DNA of 64,000 bases from Blasia pusilla (Eukaryota > Marchantiophyta > Marchantiopsida > Blasiales): contig CM114272.1 of assembly GCA_050084515.1 (NCBI GenBank), forward strand, positions 2,914,001 through 2,978,000. The letters are read 5' to 3'. Each line of letters opens with the position of its first letter. Within the stretch, counting starts at the first letter, position 1. Shown piece after piece: positions 32,292-46,186 of the stretch. Under the pieces are notes generated by a model that saw nothing but the letters and a program-made list of their open reading frames with translations, did no database searches and was not told the origin of the DNA. Made by a program: the position numbers and the translations under genes.

Positions 32292-35021
32292 TACTTCTCA
32301 ATAGCAATCGAGCTATTCCATCAGTATCATGGAAGAAAAAGGCGTGGGAGATCAGTCTTGAATCCTCAGTCAGCCCTATGAAGTGGTGCACACACCACAT
32401 TCTATGTTTGAGTTGTCCATTCCAGACATAAGTCCTATTAAAACAATCTAAATTTGAATAGTTGAAATATGACAATATTTCAAGACAGTTTTGGTTAATT
32501 CGAATGGACTGTTTACAAAAGTTTCTCATATCCCTTTTTATCATCCTCTACTAGACCTATATTCGTTCAACTCAAGAGAATATCTACGGTTGGTCTAGAA
32601 CTGCTTGCGAATAGCATCTCAAATTTGAGTCCGCGTCCACCAAGCCACAAGCTCCTCTCGTGTGCTCAACTTTGAAAGGCTTAGGAGAGATCCATATATC
32701 GACTCATTTTTTAGGCCGTCGGGATTGAGCTCACGATTCAGTCCAACCATGGTTTTGTGTGCTCTACATGATGATCATGTCCAACCTTCCAAGCGTCAAG
32801 ACAGCGAGTAGTCCCCAAAATCACTCAGGGAATCCTCTCCAAAGTTTCATGAAGTGGGACGGACGGGAGTGAATCTGGATTGAGGCTTCAAGAAGAAAGA
32901 ACCTACCATCCCTACTCCCTTCTTTTTTTTTATCTATAAGAAACACATTAAACATACATAGAAAGAACTTAGTAAGACATAAAAATAAAAAATAGAACAT
33001 GGACATGGAGAGTGGATATAATATTGATCATAAGTAAAATCGAATCTTTAGGAAATAGGTTTGTGGTTCCAATGGCAAAAACTCCAACCCTAAAAAGACA
33101 TATGGAAAAATTAGGGAATACAGGAATACGATATTTAGAACCTTTGCAACCTCACAACACTCTTTCCGACCACCGATTGGCTAGCGATGCAAACCATCAA
33201 TATCATGTAGCATCCCATGATAGTGCGCCATGTAGGTGAAATTTGAGCATACATAGATGTGAATGCTCTACATATCAAAGGATCCAATCGTGGAAATTGA
33301 TATTCCATAGTAACTTACTGCCAATGCCATTTCCCAACTACAATTACGAGACAGTGTATGCTATCTCACTTCCATAAGACCAAAATTCCTCCTCGGCCTC
33401 GAGTATAAGTATTTTGTCTCTTCCCATCCTTCGCTCCCTTTCCTCTTCTTTCACCCTTATTTTTCCCTTTCCCCTCTTAATCTAAATGCATCCTTCATAA
33501 GCTATCCTTAGATCTAATCGTTCAGACCTTCTTAAATCCAACTATTGAAGCTAGGGCTAGCTAGTTTGCCCTAAGTCTGCCCACACCATATTCCTTGCCG
33601 TTGGCATTTTTCCCTTTTGCCCTACTACCTACATCCGAGTGGGGTCTCTCCCACCCTACTCATGTCATTTTGCCTCATTTTGAATGTGCAATTTCTACGG
33701 TTTTCTCTCAACATGCGCTCTCTCTCCGAATCTCTTGTCCTATACTCCTTCAAAATTTTGGCTCCTCCCAAATGTGTTGCTGTAGTCTCTCACCATATAC
33801 TACAGAGAGATTTTACAACATTCGTGTTAGCTTGTATTTCAAGATTTGTGGCTTAGAGCTGACTATGTATTCGTATCCGAATCTCTCACACCTTTCATCT
33901 TTTGTAATTTTGGCCGTTGAACACGGGCTCGTTTGATTTGCAAATTCCAATTGACATTACGCTTTTCTTTGAATCTCTCATCATCTTCACCTCCCAAATT
34001 TTGGGGCTCCTTGACATGGGCTCCTTCCGAATGTGACACTTTGAGTCTCTCACCCAGCCCTACTTACAAGTTGTTACTTACGTCTTAGGCCACACTCTTT
34101 GATTTGGAGCTTATATGTGACGCTCATCATCTCCCAATTGTGCATGGCCTCTCTTATCCTACACTCACTCTGGATTTGCATCTCCTTTCTAATTGAGCGT
34201 TTAGCATGGGCTCCTCGTATTTTCCATACATTCTCTAATGTGCACTTGAGTTTGGAAGAGCTCGAGCTCTTTGTTGTGCCACCCTTCACCCCACGGATTT
34301 GCATCATGTCTCTGACAATGCGCTCCTCATCTTCAAATTTTCATCATAGCCTATCTTGGGCTCCAAGTTTTGCTCATAGTGCAACTCCACCTTTAGGCTT
34401 AGTAGAGTTCAAAGTGTAGTAGAGGGGAGCGAAGAGTAGAATTGCTCTTAATGAATCACTACCAAGCTTTAGCGATCAAGCTTGGAAGAGCTCAAACAAA
34501 GCTTCAATTGTGCCCAGACACTAGACAAAGGGACGGCACTGGGACAATGATTGTGCTTCTTGGTATTGGCTACACTTCCCCTATCCGCGAGTTCATTCGT
34601 AGCCAATCTCTTGTTTTTTGAAGTCAATAGACTTATCATTTTGGATATTACTTTTTTTTTTCACTTCCGCTATTGTGTTTGCTTTCCATTTTTTCTGCTC
34701 TCGTTTACTTAGTTTTACAGAATTCATGACACACCCCGAATTGGAGACGATTAGATAATAGTTGGCAAGGGAGATTTGAGAGCATGGAGAGAGATTTTGA
34801 GTATTGGTGATAGACATCGAGACGGCAGATGGAGCCCCCGTAGATTGGAGTATTTTTTGTTTGCATTGTGATAGAATATGCAAAGATATGTGCTTGATAG
34901 ATTTTTGGATTTGTGAACGTGTCATACAATTTGTAGAATTGAATCCTCACCTATGTATTTCAATGATGTGAACTACATTTAAACAAATGCTACATCTCCC
35001 ACTAGTACTATAGAGAAACTT

Positions 35022-35053
<32 letters not shown>

Positions 35054-38000
35054 TCAAACTTAAGCTTCTCCGATCTCTTTCTCTCAATCCTTGGAGGTTT
35101 AAGGGATGGAACAATATCCTTTTCAAAGTTGAGGGATTCCAAAGGAGAGGGGTGGTACTTCGAGTCAGAACATGTGGAAAGGTCAAGCATTTGAGGTTTG
35201 AGTTGGATGTGGTTGAAGGTAGAGACTCCGTAGTTGAATCTCCAAGTCTTGTCCAAAATTCTAAAGAGGGATTTGATGGACTTGCAATAGAATATACTCT
35301 TCCATCTCCAAGTGCTATTGGAGACTTCGAGTTGTTGGGGTTCTTCCCAAATTTTGATACTCTGTGGAAACCTCCATGGGTTGGATTAGGTGTTTTACAT
35401 CTTTGCTTTTGCTCGCTCGTCCGTTGTATTCTAGGCTTCCTCGCCCACTAAATTCTGATGATGAACTCCTTTTTTTGGCCCTTTTGAGAGGCATCATGTT
35501 TGGAGATTTCACTCTTTAATACTTCTTTGATGAATTAGACAATGGCATGTCCCTTTTCAATGACTTCTTGCCATCCGTAGTTTTCTTTGTTGTCCTTATC
35601 ATTTTGAATATTGACCTGGTATTTCTGCATGACAATAGAGGAGAAAGTTAGTGTTAGATGCACAATTAATATCTCTATATGAAGTGTTTAGTCAGGTTCC
35701 AGTTTTGCAACATCTTAGTTTATAGTTTTTTGATGTTTTCAAAGTATAGTTTTGCAACATAGTGGTTCTACTATATTTTGTTTTCCTGCATGCAGGGATA
35801 GATCATATGATATACGTTTCACAGTATTCAACCAACTGAAAGAAAATATATCCATAAGCAAGAAGTTTCAGTGAGAAGGCTTACAATAGATGCAAGATTG
35901 GTTACTCTTGATTTAGAGATTTCTGTGCCTGTAAGAGAAGATGACATTAGAGACAATATATGAGTTTCCATTTGAGGAGCACAAATTTAGAGTAAATAAC
36001 TTGCTTATGCAGCATCTTACAATAGCAAATAGAATCATTGAATAGAAATTTTATTCAAGAAGCCATACAGAGAGGTACATCTAAGCAGTCTGTCATTTCA
36101 TGAATGCTTCAACTTTTGTAGGTTAGAACTAAAAAGTTCAGTAAAGATGAAGAATTCATCCTCAATGTGTTATCTTGCTTCTTGCTATGCTTGTTCTTGT
36201 TGTGTTTGCTCTCCTTCTTGGTATGCACAATTTGAAGTGTGATGTAGGTTGTGCACAAAATGTGTTTGGTTGTGAGGCATTCTTTGAGCCAAATTTCGAT
36301 TTAGATACCTTAATCCCTTTAATATGCTTAGTTAGTAAAAAAATGCGCTCTTACCACATTTAAACGAGCTCTTTTAAACTTCCTAAACGACCAAAATGCA
36401 TCAAGTCCGAGTGAATATTTGGCAACTTGGCCCTCTAAGGAATTTCATTCCTAAAACCCTTTTCCAAAAGGACCAAAACGTGTTCAATCCGAGTGAAAAT
36501 TTGGCGATTTGACGCTCTCATCCTTGTGGCGGCATACGAAAAGCAATATTTTTTGGAAAAAAATTGAAATTAATTTAAATCTTTGAAATGCCTGAATATA
36601 TATGACGGAAGCTTTGAGGGACCAAAGGACACGTGTCACAAATAGAAGTTTCTGCCATTTGAGGAAGTGCTCCTCAAATAATAGTATAGATATCTTATGG
36701 AAAATATTATTAAATGCCAATAAATAATATATAATAATGAGAAAATTAAAACTTTTGGTAATAAAGTATTTTTCTTTACGCCACTCACTATAAATTCAAA
36801 TTTTGAGATAAAAAATTCATGGCTTGGTTTTCCTTAGCAATAAACCACTTGGTCTCATCATCAAAGCTCAAGACCCAAGCTCAAGAATCCAATTATCAAA
36901 TCCGTACGGCAATCTTCTTTCTCTCTCTCTTATTCCAATCCCAAAAATAATTACTCTAACAACAGAGTGAGGCACTGATCTTATCTTCTAAGGTGTCCAG
37001 ATTCTCCAAGATGTGAGCACTTTCTCTTTTCAAACTTCTCCTTGATCTCTCTCGATTGCAAAGACCTTCAATGTATAGCACCATTACACACTTCATCTCA
37101 TTTTTTGAGAGTTGTAGAAATGATCTTGCAAAGATTAAATTCTAACAGAACACTCGTCTTTGCAGATTTTAAATGTGGCCGCAATCTCCTTGCGTTCACA
37201 AGAACAACTCCCACAAAGTTCTAAAATATCATCTCGAACTTTCTACAACAGAATTCTGCCACTCCCCTTTATTTGACAGCTTCTTCCGTGCTCTTTGTTT
37301 CAGATCTCGCTCTAAAATCTTATGTTATGAAAGGGCCTTCTTCTTAGCTTTTCAACGCGTCCTTTATCTCCCCAAATGCTTCATATTTTATCCTCCAAAA
37401 CACTTTTTTCTCTCCCCTAACTTATGCTTCTAATTCATCCCCAAGGAACTTTTGGATTTTGCTCTATTTGAATGGTAGAGACTTTCTCCTTCTTTTTTGG
37501 TCAATTTAGCTCAAGTCCATATCTCCATTTTCCTTAAGATTTTCTCTTGACCAAGTGTTTACCAAGATTCTTTGGCCGTCGATAAGATTCCAATAGCACC
37601 GTTATTTTTTGGACAATAATAAAGATTGCATAGAAACAGACAAGAACCTACTGGCAGGTTGATGGGGAATAGGCAAGCACGACTTTTATAGGTCTGGCGG
37701 GCTAAATGCAGGCCTCGTGGATTGAGGACGGGCCTGAAAATGGTAGTCAATCTCTAGCGCGGTCCTAGTGCGGGCTTAAACACAGTTTGTGAACGAGATA
37801 TGGTGCTTGAAAGGTAGAGGGATTGGAGAAAAAATAAAAGATTAAGATAAGGTAGTTGTATTAGATAATAGGTTAATTACAAATGAAAATAATTGAAAAA
37901 ACAAGGATAGTATTGATGGAGAGAGGAGAGGAAAATGTTAAAGTTTAATTGAATAGGGTGGTTGTAAGATGATTAGTGGAAAAGGTTGAAGAATAAATTC

Positions 38001-38500
38001 ATTTTTTCTGAAAAAGGAATGGGATAGGAGAACAAAACAAGATCTGCTTAATGATGATTAGTGGAAATGATTTAAGAATAAACTCTAAGTGGAGGTAGAT
38101 AAGGAAAAATAATGAAGGGTTAATTCTCTTCCTTTCATCCTCCCATACATAAACTTCCTTATTTTTTGTATACCCTCACAATCTCATTCCTCCCTTCATG
38201 TCTCTCTCTCCCACTATTCTTTTATGGGTGTTTTTTTCTCCATAGATAGTTGAACTTGATAAATGGAAATATGTTTTACCATTGGATAACCCTGATAGTT
38301 GAAGATATCTTGATTATCTAGGGTAGCATATTGATCTTTCTTGTTCATAGTGAGTGTTCAAAGTTTGTTATTGGAGCATTCACGGAAAATATTTGGTATA
38401 AGTTGCAAATATTTTACTGGTCGATATATCCTACTATTCACATTGTAAAATTATTGCAAATTATCCAAATAGTATTGGATGGGATTAGTGTCTGTCTATA
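32292..38500. other. Non-coding, AT-rich decayed repeat DNA
   Basis: No gene is recognised in 6.2 kb. An (AT)n microsatellite lies at 35022-35047. A short tandem duplication (about 82 bp step) starts near 36391 and 36472 with 'ccaaaa(t/c)g' followed by 'tccgagtgaa(t/a)atttgg'. At 33.6-34.4 kb a 'gaatctctc' / 'ctctcac' word recurs. A minus-strand frame at 35008-35256 (SKYHPSPLESLNFEKDIVP) looks mildly protein-like but belongs to no family I know. Confidence 0.45.
35022..35047. repeat. (TA)n microsatellite
   Basis: Twenty-six bases of TA dinucleotide in the transposon-rich block. Confidence 0.95.
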
Positions 38501-38524
38501 GTCATGATCAAAACGAGTGAACTC

Positions 38525-38790
38525 CAACAGATTGTGAAGGAACATTGGGAAAAAGTACAGATCAAAGATGAAACTTCAAGCAAATGGCAATGTAAATATT
38601 GCTCATATTCTAGGAAAACCTATGATTTATAGCAAACGGATGGTGGAGCATTTTATATGAGAGAGGTAAAATCAAAACACCCTTTATGCCAAATTATGTG
38701 TGAAGATCCCTCCTAGTGTGCAACGGGATCTCCGAAATTGGGCATTTGTGAGAAATGGCCAAAGAAGGGAAGGGTGAGTGTTTGTCTAAC
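38525..38790 (+). pseudogene. Possible hAT transposase BED zinc-finger fragment
   Basis: One frame reads HWEKVQIKDETSSKWQCKYC, with a CX2C pair after a Trp, as in the N-terminal BED finger of hAT transposases. A neighbouring frame gives 'CVKIPPSVQRDLRNWA', resembling the C-V-P-x-V-Q stretch that follows the finger. Stops and frame changes intervene and no dimerisation domain is visible. Tentative. Confidence 0.3.
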
Positions 38791-39573
38791 GGTGTGAAGA
38801 TTAAATACTAAGCCAAATTATAGATAGGTACCTAATGTATTGAATATTCGGGTCCAAAAATCAAAAGTTAAGCGGGTATTTCTATCACTAACTATATCCT
38901 TAGATACTCCATGTAATCTAAATGCATGAATAAGAAATAAATCAATAGTTTGTTTAATAGAAATAGATTCCACACAAAATATATCACACACAACTCAAAT
39001 AGCATTAAAATCCTCTGATATAGATAATCCCAACAAAAAATCCATGCTGATTGATTCCCAAATTTCCTAAAGTACACGTAAAGGTTGGAACAGACTAGTC
39101 ATTTTTATATAATGAGCTCTACTTTGTTGACAAACTACAAATGAAACTACATATTTTTCAACATCTCTTATTAAAGAAGGTGAATAAAATCTACTAGAGT
39201 TTTCTCACGCCCACAATGAACAGCTAGTATACAATCATGAGACCCACTCAAAACCCTAGTTCTAATCTCTCAATCTAGAATGCTCACTCTAACTTGTTAA
39301 AAAACCTAGAAACCATTCTTAAATTATAAATGTTTCAAAAGGTTAAGATTGCTTGCTTGGTGGCGATGCCACTCTTATGCTTAAAGATCAACTTCAATTG
39401 TAGATCTCAATGAGTCTAGCAATTCCTGCTCGAAAGTTTGAGCGACAACAACATCAATCTTACGACTCAATACATCAACAGCTTACATGTTTTTTTCCTT
39501 TCATGTAATTTCGAGTAACATGGTATTTAGATAATTCAAGTTGTCATCTAACTTATTTTGGTGAAAGTCTAGG

Positions 39574-39765
39574 TTAGGTTTGAAAATATTTGTTAGCACT
39601 ATTTTTTGTTACTATTGTGATTATACTCGGAATCGGGTAGTGTTCCCACCTCTTAAAAAAAATTATTACAGCATACATGTCTTTTTCATGAGTTTTCCAC
39701 TTCATCTTTGTCTCACTCAACTTAAGGCACTCATAAGCTATTGGTTTTCCATCTTGGATTAACAC
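39574..39765 (-). pseudogene. Gypsy RNase H fragment
   Basis: Frame encoding 'MLIQDGKPIAYECLKLSETK' and 'YAVIIFFKRWEHY', a typical Ty3/gypsy RNase H core (QDG-KPIAYES-KL-E). It is bounded by stops on both sides and continues in other frames toward the RT and integrase blocks. Confidence 0.78.
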
Positions 39766-41181
39766 TTCTACAATGGCCAGATTGGATGCATTAGTATGTA
39801 TCTCTGATAGTTGTCTTATCTTAGGTAGAGCTAAAACAAGTTCAATACTAAAAATTTCTTTGAGTCTTTCAAAAGCTATTTCACATTCTTGGGTCCTATT
39901 GATAAAAATATTTCTTACTAGTCAAAACATGTAATAGACTAACTATCTCAACAAAAATTTAAACATGTGTTTTGAAATAAGTAGCTAATCCAAGGAATGA
40001 ACAAGTCTCTACTATGTTTTAGGGTTTAGGCGAATTTAATAAAACATGAATTTGGACATGGTTTGCATGAACACCTTCACTATCAATTAAACATTCTAAG
40101 AAAATTACATTTGATTGTCCAAAAAAATATTTACTCTTTTTGACATATAATTTTTCTCTACGAAGACGATTATCCTAAACTTTTCTAGCATCTCACATAT
40201 ATTATTCCTAAGTAGACTAGAAGATTATTATGTCATCTAAATATACTATCACACATATATCTAACAAATCTCTTAAGACATCATTTATTATTGTACAAAA
40301 AGTAGCACTTCATTGGTAAGACCAAAAGGTAACACAACATATTCATATAATCAATAACGAGTAAGAATAAGAGTCTAAAATTCATCCCCTTCAGCAATTC
40401 TAATTTGATAATAACTTAACCTTATCCATACTTTCATCTACAAGTAAGAATGGATACCGATTTAACAGTAATCTTATTTAATGCTCGATAATCTCCACAT
40501 ATTTTGATAGTACCCTCTTTCATAGTTACAAATAGGATTAGGGTTACATGAGGTGATACACTAGGTTGGATATGCCCTTTTTCTAAATGCTCAATTAACT
40601 AATATTTAAGTTCTTCTAATTCAACATATGTCAATCTCCCACCATGACCCCTATTAGGAATGCTAGACCAAGTATAAGATCAATTTTATGATCTAAAGAT
40701 TTTCTAGGAGATAATTTTGATGGAAGTTTTTTCGACATAATATATTTTTACTCCTCTAAAAGATCACCCATCTCAATATGGATACGAGAATTACAAGTAG
40801 AATTAATTAATTTCTCTTTCTCTTACTTAGCTATCAAACCATCCATGCTTCTTCCATATATTTTAAAGCTCTATTAAATTGACGAGGGGTATAAATCTCA
40901 CACCCCACTCTTGTTGGGGTGTGCTATAGTGGACGGTTATGGATCTTACTTCCTCACTAGTCTCCTATGGTGTAAGGAGTGGAACAATGTCCCATTCCCC
41001 ACATTGATTATAAAGAGCCAAAATCCTTTCATTTAAGTTTATAATAGTTTTGGAACTTTTTAACCATACCCAAGAGAGGATTTCATAAATTGATCAAAAA
41101 GATCTAAGAGCAAAAAATCTGAGAGATTTTCTTCTCAGTTTTACCAATTTGTATCCGCATAGACATTAACTTTTTATCTAC

Positions 41182-41412
41182 CTAAATTGACCCTTTGGTA
41201 AATCTAACAACCAAAGGTTGTACTATTCTACTTATTACAATATCAAAATAATTCACTAAGCTAGAATTTATAGCATTTACACTTGCACCTGTATCAATTA
41301 AAAATGCAAAATTTTGACCTCTAATCTTCACTTCCATCCAAGACAAACATTTATATACAGATTTAAGCCACATGACGTCGCTTCGCAGCCTGCTTAGAGT
41401 TGTCCCCATCAT
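41182..41412 (-). pseudogene. Gypsy aspartic protease fragment
   Basis: A 76-codon frame with the retropepsin signature DTGAS preceded by hydrophobic residues (FAFLIDTGASVNAIN) and followed by 'VNYFDIV'. In intact elements gag precedes this region; here sequence upstream on the minus strand becomes GC-rich and unrelated within about 50 bp, marking a breakpoint. Confidence 0.75.
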
Positions 41413-41419
41413 AGCCCGA

Positions 41420-42240
41420 CGTTGGTCTCATCATAGCCTACCGTCATCTCCCCAATCGAGAGAGCCCACGTAGATCGCGCGTTTGGCAAACTCCGCGGTG
41501 ACACGTGGCGTGTCTACACTGGCTAGGGCCAAGTTCGAACTTGGTCCCACTCTCTTTCCCTCCCCTTCCTCCCTTTCTTCCCCCCTCCCCTCTCCCTTTC
41601 GGGCAAAAATCCATAAGGCAAGGGCCTACAAGGGGCCCCCAAAATGAATATAAGAAGAGGATATATGGGATAAATTAACCCACTTATCCCTATTTCCTCA
41701 TATTTTAACCTTTTTTTTTGACACTTTGGATTAGGCTTTAAATTTCATTGGTGCTTTGAGAGCTAAGGGGTTTCAAGGTTATAAGGAATTTTAGGGAAAT
41801 CCCTTGGATTCCTATTGGGGATACTTGGATTTTATTTAGGATCAACTTGGATATTTGCGCTTTTTGTTGCATCCTTAAGAAACTCCAATTGATTTCCACA
41901 TTAGATGAGTGTTTGTAAGTGTGGAAATCTCTTCTGTTGCTTAACTTGTTTGGTGATTTTGAGATTTTTGATTCATGGACTCGAGTTTTTATATTTTTTT
42001 CATTGGTTCTCCTTAGTACCTTGGGAACGTGGAAGTGATCAAGGAAACTTATCTAAACACGCTCGTATAAACGTATTCCCTTTCAGTGCCCTATCCTAAA
42101 CCAAGACCACCATTCCATCATTCACCTCTTCGTACATTTTGAGATATTTTTTTAGCATCTTGTGTTATTATCTTTTCGATATTTTCTTATATTAAGCTGT
42201 GCATTTCTTTCCCTTGTTTTTTCAAAATATTTTTTTATTT
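41420..42240. other. Non-coding, between gypsy fragment and unknown element
   Basis: Starts with a C/T-rich block (41,540-41,620) and turns AT-rich. A 10-bp inverted repeat ('gatttccaca' near 41,891 with 'tgtggaaatc' near 41,919) is present. No gene recognised. Confidence 0.4.
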
Positions 42241-43256
42241 TCTTCATCCGAGGGAAATATCTAGTGGGATTGGGTCATCGAGGACGGGAGAGAACCAAGA
42301 CGAGTCCAATATTAGTGCCAAGAGGCAAAGAGTAAATTCTAGGAATGATTTCAACGTGGCCGTAAAAGAGAGGCTTGGTTAGACTAGTTTTTCCAACTTT
42401 TATTAGAGAAGGGGCGATCCTACATTTCGAGGGATATGGATGGTTTTCATGACTATATCTTGAAATTGCAAAGATTGTCAAAGAGAGTGGCAAAGGCATT
42501 TAATTGGGAAGAGAATGCCGCGGAGGCTGATAGATTAACTACATTTTCTGCCCGACAAGGTATTAATCTAGAGAGCGTATGTTGATCTCAAGACATATAA
42601 AGATAAGAAGCAAAATGTTGCAGAATCGGCTCTCTTAGAAAGATCCGTTGTCGAGTTAAGAAATGCTCAATATCTTTTCAAGGAACGTAGTACTTCTATG
42701 GGATTGACATTGATAGTTCCATGCGCAATAACATTGATTTCTCACAATAATATAGTAGTAAGAGATGATCCCAAAAATATTGTGGGAATTGATTTATACG
42801 AAATTATATATCGTTGTAAATAAACGGAACCCGTGGCTTCATTGAAGATATGTATTATTACATGAAGGTGTATAAGGAATCATCTCCATTAGGTTCTAGA
42901 CAATTGATGATGCGCGAGAAGTTGTTTACGAGTATTTCTCATTGCGGTATTATTCAGATAGTGGAAAGGATCCCCCGCGTGCCATTTACACACATTGGAA
43001 TGGTGGGCACCTTGAAAATTGGCTGCAAGCATGCCATGCCTTGAAGAACGGCGGGGCTGGTCTATGAGAGTTGGAAAAGATCAGATGTCTTGCAATAATA
43101 TCAAATTTTGTTCAACTTATGGTTGTCCTTTTTCGTACCATGGAGATTGTCAACAAGTATGGGATTTTTCATATCACCCTCCATGCTAGGAACATTTTGA
43201 TCCATTTTGGATCCAACTCTGATCCATACATAGGCGTTGGGGATTGAGGAAATGCC

Positions 43257-43493
43257 ATGTGGATTGATGAAATCTTAGAGTCAGCTCATAGATGGTGGCA
43301 ATATGGACAAAAAAATCATGTTGGGCATATAGCACCGGAGTTGAAAATAGAGTCTAAGAATCTTCCTTTTAGCAAGGCCACTGAAATCTATGCCCTAAGA
43401 ATGATTGTGAAGAATTTGAACTATGTGACATACAACCTTTATGTCGGGAATGCCCAAGAAAATTTGAGATTTACTTATTTGGAAAGGGTTTGA
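43257..43493 (+). pseudogene. Protein-like fragment, unknown
   Basis: 78 codons, with Trp- and His-containing sequence near the start (MWIDEILESAHRWWQYGQKN). Composition is unlike random AT-rich DNA and it shares the strand and region of the other unknown fragments. It matches no domain I can name. Confidence 0.3.
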
Positions 43494-44653
43494 AAGTGGG
43501 CTTTAGCTCTGAATCCCTCTAATTGCAAAAACTTAGAGTATCTTATTGCATATATCAGAGAAAATACGAGAGTATTAGATGTAGAAGATGTGGATTTGGA
43601 ATTAAGGCCAATAATCGCGGTAGTGTGATTGTAAATCTGTTTGAGGATTGGATATTTTTCAAGAGAAATGAAAGACTTGGTTGAAAAAGATGAATGTGTT
43701 ACTCTGAATTTTTGTAAATGATAAAGTTTGGTTGATCTATGGATATATTATGTGTCATCGTATCATTATTATTGGAATCATTTCTAAAGGATCCTTTCTT
43801 TTTGTATTTTGGTAAAAGACTAGATAGAGTTGCCAACCTCATGAAGACTGTAATCCTTATGACAATGAGGACGAAGGAAGAGGGGAAGAGCTCCTCAATA
43901 CACAAATACAACCAACGTCCGCGAAGATATACAAGAAGACTTGCAATTCGTCACGAAAGATGAATGGAAGGCGTACTTGGAAAATGCCATTCATCCACAA
44001 GTTCTGAAAGGAGAGTTCAAAAAGTCACGATTGATGTGGCTGTAGCGTGCAATTGGAGAATTTGCAAGGAGATAAGAGATCCAGAGAAGAAGATAGTATA
44101 AGCCCACTGCCACAGTCTAAATGAGCAAGAGTGGAAGCTTCATCATTACGAGTGTCATTATGCCATTATCAACAAGGTGGATTGTCAAGAAGCTTTAGAG
44201 GCATACTATCTTCCTTGGATGGATACAAAAGAAATCGTCATGCTGAAGAAGAGATACATGCCGAGAGTGGAAATGCAGAGCGAGTGTAGAGGGGGGCGAG
44301 GGATAGACAAGATGGTTTGAGTGACCTCTGTATAGGTTGTAATAAGAGCTTTGACGAGCCCAGGAAGAGTTCTCATCGTCTTGTCTATAACGGTGCTCTT
44401 CCCCGAACCTTTCGTGGGGAGAATGCTCGGGATAATGGCGAGGTAATGTCTTGATTATCATAGTTGGAGAGTTTAATAACAAATTCTCAACGTTATTTTG
44501 ATTTAGCCACAGGATTCAACGTTTTGAAGGGGAAGAAGGAAAAGAGCCGTAATGGTTGATCTCATAGAGCAATGGAGGAGAGCATATGAAAACATCATGG
44601 CAAGACGACAGTAAGAGATGGATGAACTGTTGCAATGGTGAGCAAGGGATGAC

Positions 44654-45050
44654 ATGGGAGAACTCACCTATGAGACAACTCTACTTGAGGGTTGTCTCGT
44701 GAAGGAGGTTGATATGACCTTATTTCAACCTATCGAGCAATTATGGCCTCCAGATCTATGCGCAACATGGAACAATGTGGTAGATCCAAATACTGCCAAC
44801 TATGCCTTTATGATGTTAGGCCCAACACCTCTGAATCCGAGCATACAAGTGCAAGATCTTCCAGATTGGAAGAAGGCAATCGCAGAAAATGAAGAAGGGG
44901 CCCTCATGCCAAACAACTAGCCCAAATGCATAATATGCTTCAACCCCATTGCTCCAGAAGGTTGCTACATGACAAGCACATATAAAACTTGTTATTGGCA
45001 TCCATATAATCGATGCGTATCTACGTGGTGGTATATAAATTTACAAGTGG
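44654..45050 (+). pseudogene. Unknown fragment with Cys/His-rich module
   Basis: The frame at 44654-44920 reads MGELTYETTLLEGCLVKEVD and includes 'PIEQLWPPDLCATWNNVVDP'. After one TAG the same frame continues with a cysteine- and histidine-rich run (CIICFNPIAPEGCYMTST, then CYWHPYNRC), which has the spacing of a RING- or PHD-like zinc-binding module. The Cys-x2-Cys pair and later Cys/His residues support metal binding, but the family is not assignable by eye. Confidence 0.4.
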
Positions 45051-45457
45051 GCAATTGCTGGTCAGTATACGACAGTTGCCTTCTCTAAACTTCATGAGAC
45101 GATCGGGGACAATTTTTTCCAAAATCTTCCGTGTACAATCTTCTTCCTAAGAAGGTTTTGCATATGCCAGCAAAGTGGAGACTCCGATACGAATGTAGAT
45201 TGCCGCTTTCGGGCCCCCATGAGCAATATCGAGTTGGTAGCGATCAAGAAGACCGGGAAGAGGAAGATTGGAGAATTGGTGGATTTCCTTGCATTGAGGA
45301 TTGCTAATGCAGACCATTCGAATCGAAGTTTGAATTTCATATTAGAACTTGAATTCTGATAGAACACAAACTACATATGCCATCTCTGTCTTTAATTAGT
45401 CCAAGCTGTTATCATTGGTATTCTAATCGAACTCAAGTTTCATGTTTTCTGTAGACC

Positions 45458-45952
45458 ATGACGAAGAGATTGAACGCCCATTTTGGTTCCAACCATAAGG
45501 AGATAAACACCTTCGACTATAATTGCTCTCCCGCCACATGGAATATAAGGCATGATGTTATGGTTGCGTACGAGGAAGGTAAACTTATGGCACGAGATGG
45601 TCTTGCGTACTTCGAGTATTGGCTAAGACATAAAACGAGCGTTGAGAAGAGGAGGTTCAAGAAGACCTAATTGAGACCGCTCCAAGGGTTTGATGAGGAG
45701 AATATGATGCAAGTTGTAGAAGAACTCCTGAAATTGAGGGTGCAAATGCGGCCAACATCTACACAAAAAATACGGAATGCAGACTTGATGGACTTGAAAT
45801 CTTACCGCGACAAGTTGAAACGCAAAAAAGTGAATATAGGCACCATCTGTAAGTTATTTTTCTCGGAGAGGGAGATCTCTGTTGGAAGAAGTTTCCAAAA
45901 TTGGTATGAGAAGCTCATTTTGGATAAAGAATTATGTGTGGATGATGCCTAG
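45458..45952 (+). pseudogene. Unknown helical protein fragments
   Basis: Two adjoining frames separated by a single TAA: 45458-45670 (MTKRLNAHFGSNHKEINTFD onward) and 45671-45952, the latter rich in Lys, Arg, Glu and Leu ('DLKSYRDKLKRKKVNIGTI'). They read as one damaged helical region. Sequence upstream of 45,458 contains intron-like T-rich sequence ending in TGTAG, so an exon boundary is plausible. Confidence 0.35.
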
Positions 45953-46186
45953 ATTCTCCTCGACATTCTGCTTGAGGAGAAGATGTATTTGAAGAAGCAT
46001 CTCTCCTTTGGCATGCAAGCCAAGATCAGGGTTCCTCCTAGTAAATTTTTTAGGACGTTGCAAGATTAACTCCGATTGCGGAGGGCCGAACGGTTGATTG
46101 ACTTTCTTATGTGTACCTAGAAGGAAGTCATTGGTAGTTTTTAAACAACTTCACCCGGATTTTTCCGGACTGTTGTAAATTGGGCG

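Larger units (their letters stand above)
38830..41412 (-). mobile_element. Ty3/gypsy pol fragment, inverted, decayed
   Basis: Read on the minus strand the blocks follow gypsy order. Retropepsin 41412-41182 ('FLIDTGASVNAIN'). RT with 'YYQIRIAEGDE', 'VLPFGLTN' (about 40,330) and catalytic YLDD at 40232-40243 (ICVIVYLDDIIIF). RNase H near 39765-39574 ('PIAYECLKLSETKMKWKTHE'). Integrase zinc region and core at about 39,250-38,830 ('VVCQQSRAHY', 'ESISMDFLLGLS', 'HGVSKDIVSDRNTRL'). Frames change often. Homology stops at about 38,830 and 41,412. I saw no LTRs, gag or chromodomain, so both ends are probably lost. Confidence 0.85.

Noticed and set aside
43739-44482. Frames on both strands between unknown coding pieces
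   Set aside because: Competing overlapping frames without motif; probably intron-like or decayed sequence within the unknown region.
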